A stretch of DNA of 5,826 nucleotides. Origin: a bacterium MnTg04. Its GTDB lineage: Bacteria; Pseudomonadota; Gammaproteobacteria; Steroidobacterales; MnTg04. Where the stretch lies: contig BFAU01000139.1 in NCBI GenBank assembly GCA_008975185.1, positions 1 to 5,826 of the forward strand, read 5' to 3'. Below, piece after piece: positions 1 through 5,784 of the stretch. The number at the start of each line of letters is the position of its first letter. The first letter of the stretch is position 1. The position numbers were made by a program, and so were the translations under genes. Under the pieces are notes generated by a model. That model saw only the letters and a program-made list of their open reading frames with translations. It ran no database searches and was not told the origin of the DNA.

Positions 1-40
1 GGAAATCGTCGAGTTCAGCGTGCCGGACGACGGCTCATAA
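1..40 (+). CDS. C-terminal end of an unidentified protein (partial)
   Basis: The reading frame that starts at base 2 is open and ends in TAA at 38-40. It encodes the tail EIVEFSVPDDGS. The acidic, serine-ending tail looks like a normal soluble C-terminus, but twelve residues are too few to assign a family. It converges on the PEBP-family gene, whose stop lies 29 bases further on. The real gene may not use this frame, so the call is tentative. Confidence 0.4.
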   Translation, partial: EIVEFSVPDDGS

Positions 41-63
41 GGCGGCGCCCACTGCCGCATGAG
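34..63. terminator. Bulged dyad between convergent genes, possible weak terminator
   Basis: CTCAT (34-38) pairs with ATGAG (59-63), and GCGGC (42-46) pairs with GCCGC (54-58). This gives ten base pairs interrupted by a three-base bulge (39-41) and closed by a seven-base loop. The TAA stop of the upstream gene begins in the outer stem. On the plus strand it is followed only by a short T-rich stretch (GGTTTAT), and there is no T tract in the other direction. Intrinsic termination is therefore possible but weak. The position between convergent genes is the main support. Confidence 0.35.
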
Positions 64-69
64 GGTTTA

Positions 70-702
70 TCAACGGCCAGCCAGCCTGGGGTTGAGCGTG
101 TAGATGCCGGTTACCCGCACCTCTTCGATGATGTGCCCCTCGATGGCTGCGCGGACATCGCCACCGGTAAATTTGGCGTCCACAGCGCAACGCGCAAGAT
201 CTGTTGCATACAGCACAAAATGATAATGGTGTAGCAGGCTGTCGTTCCACGGCGGACACGGGCCATCGTAGCCGAAATAATCACCCGTCATTTTCTCATC
301 GCCGGCAAACCAGCTTGTGAAGTCATTGATGCCCTGGCGCGAACCCTCCGGGCCGGGGGGTTGGTGTTTGCCGCCCGTCGTAACACCATCCGAGCAAAAT
401 CCGCCGGCGATGCCGTGGACCGATGGCGGGATATCCACCATCACCCAGTGGTAAAAATCCGTGCGCGGCAGTTCCGGGGGTATTTCCCTCCCTTCCTGGT
501 TGACATCATCGGCTTTGCCTGGCACATCGACATCGACGCAAAGCAATATCAGCGAACGGGTGCCGGCGGGCAGCGCATTCCATTCCAGGGTCGGGTTACG
601 GTTGGCGCCGAGCCTGACATGCTCTTTCGCATCGATGACGCCAAAGGCGAAATCGCCGGGTATGGAATGCTGGTCCTCAAACTCTTCAATTCGCAGGTAC
701 AT
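70..702 (-). CDS. PEBP / YbhB-YbcL (Raf kinase inhibitor-like) family protein
   Basis: The 210-residue protein belongs to the phosphatidylethanolamine-binding protein fold. The ligand-pocket signatures are all present in order: NRNPTLEW (34-41), the DPDAP-like DVDVP (57-61), HWVMVDIPP (85-93), GYDGPCPPWND (144-154) and HHYHFVLYA (158-166). Members bind anionic ligands; bacterial roles are mostly unknown, and no enzymatic activity can be claimed. It is longer than E. coli YbhB (about 158 residues) because of extra segments at about 62-82 and 105-138, which I recall from a larger bacterial subgroup. There is no signal peptide or membrane segment, so it is probably cytoplasmic. The start is chosen at the ATG preceded by a purine-rich GAGGGAGA site. 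It lies 44 bases downstream of the ornithine aminotransferase gene on the same strand and is probably co-transcribed with it. The two proteins have no known functional link. Confidence 0.9.
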   Translation of the reverse strand: MYLRIEEFEDQHSIPGDFAFGVIDAKEHVRLGANRNPTLEWNALPAGTRSLILLCVDVDVPGKADDVNQEGREIPPELPRTDFYHWVMVDIPPSVHGIAGGFCSDGVTTGGKHQPPGPEGSRQGINDFTSWFAGDEKMTGDYFGYDGPCPPWNDSLLHHYHFVLYATDLARCAVDAKFTGGDVRAAIEGHIIEEVRVTGIYTLNPRLAGR

Positions 703-746
703 GAGTCGTCTCCCTCGGTTCGCTCGCCCGGTGCGGCCAGCCGAGC

Positions 747-1964
747 TCAGGATGCCTTGGCGATTCGATCCATCGCAGCCAGAACATCCCTGATCTGATC
801 GCTTGCCCAGGCGAGCTGCTCGCGGGTTACGATCAACGGCGGCGCGAACCGGACCACGGTTTCATGCGTTTCCTTGCTCAGCAGGCCCTTTTTCATCAGT
901 CGTTCGCAGACTTCCCTGGCCGTCGCCAGCGCCGGGTCGATTTCCATGCCGATGAACAGCCCTTTACCACGCAACTCGTTGACCAGCGGGCTCTTGATGG
1001 TCTGCAACAGACCCAGAAAGTATGCGCCCATGTCCCGGCTGCGCTCGACCAGTTTTTCCTCGACCAGGATATTGAGGGCTTCGAGACCCACCGCGGCAGC
1101 CAGTGGATTGCCGCCGAAAGTACTGCCATGCGTTCCGGCTTGAAAGACCTCCATGACCTCACGTTTGGCCAGGAACAACGATACCGGGAGGATGCCGCCG
1201 CCCAGCGCCTTGCCCAGGATCAAGCCATCGGGTTTGACATCGTCGTGTTCGCAGGCAAGCAGCTTGCCGGTGCGGCCGAGACCGGTCTGCACTTCGTCGC
1301 AAATCAGCAGGACGTTTTGCGCGCGGCAGATTTCGGCGCATTGACGAAGATAACCGTCCGGCGGAATGTTGATGCCGCCTTCACCCTGGATCGGCTCGAC
1401 CAGGAAAGCCGCCGTATTTTCGTTGATCGCCGCGGCCAGCGCCGCCGGGTCGCCATAGGGGATGGTCCGCATGCCGCCGGAAAACGGGCCGAAACCCTCC
1501 TGGTATGCCGGGTCGGATGACAGGCTGACGATAGCGATCGTGCGGCCGTGAAAATTGCCCTCGCAGGCGATAATTTCGGCCCGGTCCCGGGCTACGCCCT
1601 TGACCTCATAGGCCCACTTGCGTGCGGCCTTGAGCGCGGTTTCAACGGCTTCCGAACCGGTGTTCATTGGCAGCGCCATGTCCTGGCCGGTGAGTTCACA
1701 GGCGCGTTTCAGGAAATGAACCAGCTTGTCGGTATGAAATGCCCGCGACACTATGCTCAAGGTCGCTGCCTGTGCGCTGAGGACCTTGACCAGGCGCGGA
1801 TTGGCATGGCCATGGCTGACCGCCGAATAGGCGCTCATCATGTCCAGGTATTTGTTGCCTTCGTCATCCCAGACATGGACCCCCTCGCCACGAACCAGCA
1901 CCACCGGCAACGGATGGTAATTGTGCGCGCAGTACCGGTTTTCGAGTTCTATCGTTGAATTCAT
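747..1964 (-). CDS. rocD: Ornithine aminotransferase (ornithine-oxo-acid transaminase)
   Basis: The 405-residue class III, PLP-dependent aminotransferase transfers the delta-amino group of L-ornithine to 2-oxoglutarate. It yields glutamate 5-semialdehyde (in equilibrium with P5C) and glutamate, linking arginine/ornithine breakdown to proline and glutamate. Visible motifs are SAYSAVSHGH (44-53, with the ornithine-binding tyrosine region), PLP phosphate loop NTGSEAVETA (101-110), NFHGRT (137-142), EPIQGEGG (190-197), DEVQTGLGRTG (223-233) with the cofactor-binding Asp, Schiff-base Lys252 in LGKALGGG, HGSTFGGNP (279-287), and the C-terminal RFAPPL. SAYSAV and THETVVRFAPPL match ornithine aminotransferase rather than acetylornithine or GABA aminotransferases. 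The frame stays open upstream to 2150, but the start at 1964 is chosen because GGAGG lies five bases before it, the length fits the family, and the extra residues do not look like this fold. It heads the leftward pair with the PEBP gene. Confidence 0.94.
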   Translation of the reverse strand: MNSTIELENRYCAHNYHPLPVVLVRGEGVHVWDDEGNKYLDMMSAYSAVSHGHANPRLVKVLSAQAATLSIVSRAFHTDKLVHFLKRACELTGQDMALPMNTGSEAVETALKAARKWAYEVKGVARDRAEIIACEGNFHGRTIAIVSLSSDPAYQEGFGPFSGGMRTIPYGDPAALAAAINENTAAFLVEPIQGEGGINIPPDGYLRQCAEICRAQNVLLICDEVQTGLGRTGKLLACEHDDVKPDGLILGKALGGGILPVSLFLAKREVMEVFQAGTHGSTFGGNPLAAAVGLEALNILVEEKLVERSRDMGAYFLGLLQTIKSPLVNELRGKGLFIGMEIDPALATAREVCERLMKKGLLSKETHETVVRFAPPLIVTREQLAWASDQIRDVLAAMDRIAKAS

Positions 1965-2004
1965 GAAGGCCTCCGGAGGTCGCTTCGCCAACCGGCGTGG
2001 CGAC
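1965..2004 (-). promoter_or_regulatory. Aminotransferase leader: strong SD in a palindrome, next to a stable hairpin
   Basis: On the minus strand, GGAGG (1974-1970) sits five bases before the ATG of the aminotransferase gene. It is half of the perfect 10-bp palindrome CCTCCGGAGG (1970-1979), so an anti-SD sequence directly precedes the SD. Just upstream is a nested hairpin: GTCGC (1979-1983) pairs with GCGAC (2000-2004), CGCC (1986-1989) pairs with GGCG (1994-1997), with a four-base loop at 1990-1993 and a 2x2 internal loop. The base pairing is seen directly. A role in controlling translation is inference; the hairpin could also simply stabilise the 5' end. Confidence 0.4.
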
Positions 2005-2020
2005 GGCAGGCAAGTGGGTA

Positions 2021-2026
2021 ATTTTA
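2021..2026 (-). promoter_or_regulatory. Candidate -10 box for the aminotransferase operon
   Basis: Read on the minus strand the hexamer is TAAAAT, five of six matches to the sigma-70 consensus. It would place the transcript start near 2014, about 50 bases before the ATG and just ahead of the leader hairpin. No good -35 box lies 16-18 bases upstream, so the promoter would need an activator or is simply a chance match. Confidence 0.25.
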
Positions 2027-2094
2027 GGGCATACACCACCCTCATATCCAGCGATCCGGAGGGCGGCGAGTGTGCCGGCAGCGGGACGGCATGC

Positions 2095-2114
2095 AATACT
2101 TGCCCGGGCGTATT
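2095..2114. promoter_or_regulatory. Dyad upstream of the hydrolase gene, possible operator
   Basis: AATAC (2095-2099) and GTATT (2110-2114) form perfect inverted half-sites separated by ten bases. The spacer contains the 8-bp palindrome GCCCGGGC (2102-2109), almost on the same centre. The site ends 19 bases before the hydrolase ATG, within the divergent spacer, a usual place for a regulator site. No regulator gene is nearby and the match to any known operator is not recognised. Confidence 0.25.
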
Positions 2115-2133
2115 TGACAGGAGCCAGCGAAAA

Positions 2134-2784
2134 ATGACCCGGCTACCCAAAGCTGAGCGCGTTGTCGTGCCGGGTCCGGCCGGTGGCCTGGAATCGATAT
2201 TGGAAGTTCCCGCAGCGCGGGTCGAAAAAATTGCCGTCCTTTGTCATCCGCATCCTTTGTACCACGGCACCATGAACAACAAAGTCGTGCATACACTGGC
2301 ACGGACGTTCCAGCGCATGGGCGTCGCCTGTCTGCGATTCAATTTTCGTGGTGTAGGCGCCAGCGCTGGTTCGTACGACGAAGGCCAGGGTGAAACACGG
2401 GATGCGCTGGCGGCGACGGAGTTCATGCGCGACCGGTTTCCAAAGGCGAAACTGTGGATGGCGGGATTTTCCTTTGGCGGTGCAGTCGCCTTGAGAGCCG
2501 CCAGGCCGGCATCGGCCGACCTGTTGGTGACCGTGGCGCCGGCGCTGCAAGAAATGGAGCCAGTACAGCTAACGATCCCCGATTGCCCGTGGCTGCTTAT
2601 CCATGGCGACCGAGACGCCACGGTCAGTTGCCGGGGGAACCTCGAATGGGTGGGCAACCTCGATCATCCGCCAGAGCTTTACATTGCCCGCGGGGTCGAT
2701 CATTTTTTCCATGGCAAACTGAACCTCCTTCGCGATGTCGTAATCGAGAAACTGGAAAAAATGGGTGTAGTCCAATGCGGATGA
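2134..2784 (+). CDS. Small alpha/beta hydrolase (COG2945-like, CocE/NonD type)
   Basis: The 216-residue protein has the full alpha/beta hydrolase core. The strand and oxyanion region HPHPLYHGTMNNKVV (38-52) is followed by RFNFRGVGAS (68-77), YDEGQGE (81-87), the nucleophile elbow GFSFGG with Ser113, HGDRDATV (157-164) with the likely acid Asp161, and GVDHFFHGKL (187-196) with the likely catalytic His190. These motifs fit a compact family of serine hydrolases predicted to cleave esters or thioesters; the natural substrate is not known. There is no signal peptide or lid domain of note, so it is probably cytoplasmic. The frame is open back to 1921, but the ATG at 2134 is preferred: AGGAG lies ten bases upstream, the length fits the family, and a longer form would run into the opposite-strand aminotransferase start. 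The TerB-like gene follows after 25 bases and is probably co-transcribed. Confidence 0.87.
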   Translation: MTRLPKAERVVVPGPAGGLESILEVPAARVEKIAVLCHPHPLYHGTMNNKVVHTLARTFQRMGVACLRFNFRGVGASAGSYDEGQGETRDALAATEFMRDRFPKAKLWMAGFSFGGAVALRAARPASADLLVTVAPALQEMEPVQLTIPDCPWLLIHGDRDATVSCRGNLEWVGNLDHPPELYIARGVDHFFHGKLNLLRDVVIEKLEKMGVVQCG

Positions 2785-2809
2785 AACTTCATGGAAGACG
2801 GAGCTGATC

Positions 2810-3274
2810 ATGCTGAAATCGGTTTTTATCGCGATAAAAAAACAGTTTGCCGTTGCCGACGAGAAGCACGGCGGGAATCACGAAAAAGCGCTGCGCCTGG
2901 CAACAGCGGCCCTGCTTGTGGAGATGGGCCGGGCCGATCACTACAGCGATGGCGACGAGGCGGCGTTGATACTGGAGCTGTTGCGCGATCATTTTGTGAT
3001 GGAATCTGAAGACGTCGGCGCTCTTTATGAGTTTGCCACTGAGAAGGCCGACCAGGTGGTGTCCTTGCATGAGCTGACCAGCCTGCTGCATCGATCGCTC
3101 GACGAGGAAGAGCGGGGCAGATTGCTGGAGATGATGTGGCGGATAGCCTACGCCGACAAGCGCCTGGATCCGCTGGAAGACTCGCTGGTGAGAAAAGTGG
3201 CCGACTTGCTCTATGTCCGCAATACCAGCTTGATGAAAATTCGCGAACGCGTGATGTCGTCTATCGACCAGTAG
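2810..3274 (+). CDS. TerB-like (COG4103 family) small helical protein
   Basis: This 154-residue, charged, all-helical protein resembles the TerB domain of tellurite-resistance proteins, in the widespread proteobacterial form of about 150 residues. Two similar acidic helical motifs stand out: MGRADHYSDGDEAALILELL (39-58) and MWRIAYADKRLDPLEDSLVR (109-128). The second has the classic pattern of an AD followed by D and E (Asp116, Asp120, Glu123), which in TerB-type domains is linked to metal binding. It has no transmembrane segment. The start is well supported by GGAG six bases before the ATG. No other ter genes (terC, terD, terZ) are present, so tellurite resistance should not be assumed. It lies 25 bases after the alpha/beta hydrolase in the same orientation. 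Family assignment is good; function is unknown. Confidence 0.82.
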   Translation: MLKSVFIAIKKQFAVADEKHGGNHEKALRLATAALLVEMGRADHYSDGDEAALILELLRDHFVMESEDVGALYEFATEKADQVVSLHELTSLLHRSLDEEERGRLLEMMWRIAYADKRLDPLEDSLVRKVADLLYVRNTSLMKIRERVMSSIDQ

Positions 3275-3315
3275 GCCTACCGCCGGTTTTCTGTCGTACC
3301 GAGACCGCCAGCCCG

Positions 3316-3846
3316 TTAGCCCAGCGCAACGATCAGCGCCTGCAATCCGATCAAGACGAACAATGGAGCGAGGTCGAGTCCGCCGATCGGTCGTATCAGG
3401 CGGCGCACCGGCCTGATCAGCGGTTCGGTTATCGAGGTCAGGATCGCGACGATCGGATGGTAGCCACCGGTACCGACCCAGCTAAGTATCGCCCTGAGCA
3501 GCACGGCAAAGAAAAACAGACGGGCCGCGTTGACGGCCAGCCGCTGCAGGACGATGAGCAGTAGCAATCCGGTTGACGGTACCGACTTGCCGCTGAGCGA
3601 AATAAGAATGAGCGTAAGAACCAGTTCCAGCAGCAGTGCCACCAGCACGGTAGCCAGGTCCAGGCCCCTCCACGCCGGTATGACTCGCCTGACCGGGTGG
3701 ACCAGCGGCCCCGTGACCGCCACGATAAATTGCGAGAGGGGATTGTGGAAGTCGGCCCTGACCCACTGCATCAGAAAACGAAGCAAGTAACAGCTGACAT
3801 AGAGTTCGCCGATCGTTGAGAAAAGGAAAGAGACGGCCTGCGCCAT
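3316..3846 (-). CDS. yggT: YggT family integral membrane protein
   Basis: The 176-residue, very hydrophobic protein consists of two tandem YggT domains. Repeat one (about 20-73) carries LRFLMQWV, NPLSQFIVAVTGPLVHPVRR and GLDLATVLVALLL. Repeat two (about 115-171) carries LLRAILSWV, HPIVAILTSITEPLIRPVRR and GLDLAPLFVLIGLQ. Likely membrane segments are near 5-27, 63-84, 92-123 and 157-175, placing it in the inner membrane. The PVRR segments follow the amphipathic stretches of each repeat. Function is not settled; related proteins have been linked to osmotic or cation tolerance and, in chloroplasts and cyanobacteria (CCB3/YlmG), to membrane organisation. The start at 3846 has AGGA ten bases upstream. 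It follows yggS by 68 bases on the same strand; proC, often found between them, is absent. Confidence 0.92.
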   Translation of the reverse strand: MAQAVSFLFSTIGELYVSCYLLRFLMQWVRADFHNPLSQFIVAVTGPLVHPVRRVIPAWRGLDLATVLVALLLELVLTLILISLSGKSVPSTGLLLLIVLQRLAVNAARLFFFAVLLRAILSWVGTGGYHPIVAILTSITEPLIRPVRRLIRPIGGLDLAPLFVLIGLQALIVALG

Positions 3847-3871
3847 TTTTTTGAATTCCTGGATGCGGTTG

Positions 3872-3896
3872 GGCTGCCAAAGATAGCATGGCAGCC
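3872..3896 (-). repeat. Perfect 8-bp inverted repeat between yggS and yggT
   Basis: GGCTGCCA (3872-3879) and TGGCAGCC (3889-3896) are perfect inverted copies around a nine-base loop, filling much of the 68-base gap. In the yggS-yggT transcript this would form a GC-rich hairpin, but it is followed by CAACCG rather than a U tract. It is thus not a standard intrinsic terminator. It could partly terminate, protect the 3' end of the yggS message, or be a remnant of a removed gene. The structure is directly visible; its role is inferred. Confidence 0.55.
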
Positions 3897-3914
3897 TGGT
3901 ATTTCAATCGTTGC

Positions 3915-4625
3915 CTAGCCATTCGGCGGGCCGGTACCGGCAGGGCGCGGCCCGAATACCGCGGTACCCAGGCGCACCAGCGTTGAGCCTTCCACTATCG
4001 CAGCTTCCAGGTCGTTACTCATGCCCATCGACAGCGTATCGAGCCTGAGCCCCAGCAGCTGGTTGAGCTCGTTTTGCAAGCTGGCGAGGCGGGCGAACCA
4101 ATGGCGCTGGCGGGACGGTTTATCACTCGCCGGTGGTATGCACATCAGGCCACGCAGTCGCAACCTGGGGAGCGCGGCGACCTGGCTCGCCAAATCGGCA
4201 AGATGCTCCGGCGGTACGCCCGATTTGCCGCTTTCGTCGCTCAGGGCAACCTGCAAACAGATATCGAGTTCCTTTTTTTCGGGTGGGCGATGCTCGCTCA
4301 GTCTTGTTGCCACTTTGGGACGATCGATGCTGTGGACCCAGTCGAAGCAAGCAGCGATTTCGCGGGTCTTGTTGCTTTGGATGCGGCCGATGAAATGCCA
4401 TTCGATATCGAGGTTCTGCAATTGTCGTTGCTTGTCCATCGCTTCCTGCACGAAATTTTCGCCAAACGCTTTCTGACCCGCCTCAAAGGCGAGGCGAATC
4501 GCATCGGCAGGTTGTTTTTTGCTGACCGCCAGCAGGTTTACCTCTGCAGGATCGCGGCCGCAGCTATCGCAGGCTTGCCGGATTCTTTGGCGGATTTTCA
4601 ACAGGTTCTGTGTGACGTTCGTCAT
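3915..4625 (-). CDS. yggS: Pyridoxal phosphate homeostasis protein (PLPHP, YggS/PROSC family)
   Basis: The 236-residue TIM-barrel protein binds PLP without catalysing a known reaction and keeps free PLP and amino/keto acid pools in balance. Key motifs are LLAVSKKQP with the PLP lysine at Lys36 (same position as E. coli YggS), FGENFVQE (54-61), WHFIGRIQSNK (76-86), the phosphate-binding LSMGMSNDLEAAI (198-210) and GSTLVRLGTAVFG (213-225). The length is normal for the family (E. coli 234). The ATG at 4625 gives the expected N-terminus, yet no clear Shine-Dalgarno lies before it, only an A-rich AAGTAAAAC. It is divergent from pilT across 99 bases, as in Pseudomonas and other gammaproteobacteria, and yggT follows it. 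Cytoplasmic. Confidence 0.95.
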   Translation of the reverse strand: MTNVTQNLLKIRQRIRQACDSCGRDPAEVNLLAVSKKQPADAIRLAFEAGQKAFGENFVQEAMDKQRQLQNLDIEWHFIGRIQSNKTREIAACFDWVHSIDRPKVATRLSEHRPPEKKELDICLQVALSDESGKSGVPPEHLADLASQVAALPRLRLRGLMCIPPASDKPSRQRHWFARLASLQNELNQLLGLRLDTLSMGMSNDLEAAIVEGSTLVRLGTAVFGPRPAGTGPPNG

Positions 4626-4724
4626 GTTTTACTTAAGCTGGTTGGTTATACTGAGCATCGTTGGTTTTAGGCAGTTATGGGCTGATAGAACCATATTTAA
4701 CACATAGATCATAGGGATTTTGAT
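4626..4724. promoter_or_regulatory. Divergent promoter region of yggS and pilT
   Basis: This 99-base spacer is visibly more AT-rich than the genes on both sides. On the minus strand TATAAC (4650-4645) is a good -10 box for yggS, giving a leader of only about 13 bases; the -35 region about 18 bases away (CTGCCT) is poor. On the plus strand TATACT (4647-4652) overlaps it and could serve pilT, with a leader of roughly 65 bases, also without a good -35. The overlapping -10 boxes suggest mutually exclusive initiation, but this is inference from short matches. No clear sigma-54 site was seen. AGGG (4713-4716) is the pilT ribosome binding site. Confidence 0.45.
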
Positions 4725-5765
4725 GTGGCACCAGATATTGCACAACTCTTAACCTTTTCGGTGAAAAATAACGCGTCCGACCTTCATTTGTCAGCAGAAA
4801 TGCCGCCATTGATCCGTGTGGACGGGGATGTCAAGCGGCTCAATATGCCGGCGTTATCGCACAAGGAAGTGCACGCGATGATGTATGACATCATGAACGA
4901 TAAACAGCGCAAGGATTTTGAGGAGTTTTTCGAAACCGATTTTTCGTTTGAAATTCCCAAGCTGGCACGATTCAGGGTCAATGCGTACAACCAGCATCGT
5001 GGCGCGGCCGCCGTTTTCAGAACTATTCCCTCGATAATCCTGTCGCTGGATGATTTGCAGGCGCCAAAAATCTTTAAGGATGTAGCGATGTATCCGCGGG
5101 GACTGGTCCTGGTGACGGGACCGACCGGATCCGGCAAAAGCACGACGCTGGCCGCGCTGGTCGATTATATCAACGACAACAAGCCGAGCCACATCATAAC
5201 CATCGAGGATCCAATCGAATTTGTACACGAGAGCCGCCGCTGCCTGATCAACCAGCGTGAAGTGCATCGCGATACCCTGGGCTTCAACGAGGCGATGCGA
5301 TCGGCGCTGCGCGAAGACCCGGACGTCATCCTGATCGGCGAAATGAGAGACCTCGAGACTATTCGCCTGGCGCTGACAGCGGCAGAAACCGGGCACCTCG
5401 TGTTTGGCACCCTGCATACGAGTTCCGCGGCCAAGACCATCGACCGGGTCGTCGATGTTTTCCCGGGTGGGGAAAAGGAAATGGTGCGCTCAATGCTGTC
5501 CGAGTCGTTGCGCTGCGTGATATCGCAGTCCCTGCTAAAGAAAATTGGTGGCGGCCGGGTTGCGGCACACGAAATCATGATTGGTACGCCGGCGATCCGC
5601 AACCTGATCCGCGAGGGCAAAGTTGCGCAGATGTACTCGGCAATCCAGACCGGCCAATCGATGGGCATGCAAACGCTTGACCAGTGTTTGCAGGATCTGA
5701 CCCAGATGGGAATGGTGAGCAAGGAAGAAGCCCGTTTCCGAGCGGTCAACAAGGACGCCATTTAG
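4725..5765 (+). CDS. pilT: Type IV pilus retraction ATPase PilT
   Basis: The 346-residue hexameric ATPase depolymerises type IV pili at the cytoplasmic side of the inner membrane, driving twitching motility, DNA uptake and surface responses. The N-terminal PAS-like domain starts with IAQLLTFSVKNNASDLHLS (5-23). The ATPase domain has Walker A GPTGSGKST (132-140, Lys138), Asp box ITIEDPIEF (158-166), Walker B DVILIGEMRD (200-209) with catalytic Glu206, and His box TGHLVFGTLHTSS (222-234). The retraction-specific AIRNLIRE motif (290-297) separates it from assembly ATPase PilB. Every key residue is intact and the length fits the family. The start is GTG at 4725, with AGGG eight bases upstream, and its N-terminus aligns with known PilT. 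An out-of-frame ATG overlaps it (ATGTG at 4723-4727). pilU follows after 19 bases. Confidence 0.97.
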   Translation: MAPDIAQLLTFSVKNNASDLHLSAEMPPLIRVDGDVKRLNMPALSHKEVHAMMYDIMNDKQRKDFEEFFETDFSFEIPKLARFRVNAYNQHRGAAAVFRTIPSIILSLDDLQAPKIFKDVAMYPRGLVLVTGPTGSGKSTTLAALVDYINDNKPSHIITIEDPIEFVHESRRCLINQREVHRDTLGFNEAMRSALREDPDVILIGEMRDLETIRLALTAAETGHLVFGTLHTSSAAKTIDRVVDVFPGGEKEMVRSMLSESLRCVISQSLLKKIGGGRVAAHEIMIGTPAIRNLIREGKVAQMYSAIQTGQSMGMQTLDQCLQDLTQMGMVSKEEARFRAVNKDAI

Positions 5766-5784
5766 CAGTTCGCGGAGTTTCGAT

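Noticed and set aside
864..1520. Long plus-strand open frame (218 codons) opposite the aminotransferase gene
   Set aside because: It is the antisense shadow of a strongly conserved gene in GC-rich DNA; its translation shows no recognisable domain.
2114..2119. Perfect TTGACA -35 hexamer before the hydrolase gene
   Set aside because: A matching -10 would fall inside the coding region at about 2137-2142, where the sequence (ACCCGG) does not fit.
1921..2133. N-terminal extension of the hydrolase frame to 1921
   Set aside because: It would overlap the opposite-strand aminotransferase start and adds low-complexity residues unlike the fold. The ATG at 2134 has an AGGAG site.
1965..2150. N-terminal extension of the aminotransferase frame to a start at 2150
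   Set aside because: The extra 62 residues do not resemble the family, while the start at 1964 has an ideal GGAGG site and gives the normal length.
2810..3274. Tellurite resistance operon
   Set aside because: Only a single TerB-like domain protein is present and none of the other ter genes; the family is widespread without tellurite resistance.
3271..3280. Perfect palindrome GTAGGCCTAC over the stop of the TerB-like gene
   Set aside because: It has no loop and no following T tract, so it cannot act as an intrinsic terminator; a 10-bp palindrome can occur by chance. No convincing terminator was found in the 3275-3315 convergent gap.
4074..4670. Plus-strand open frame (198 codons) opposite yggS
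   Set aside because: It is antisense to well-conserved yggS and shows no family resemblance or ribosome binding site.
5165..5761. Minus-strand open frame (198 codons) opposite pilT
   Set aside because: It is antisense to the intact pilT ATPase domain, with a serine/arginine-rich composition typical of shadow frames.
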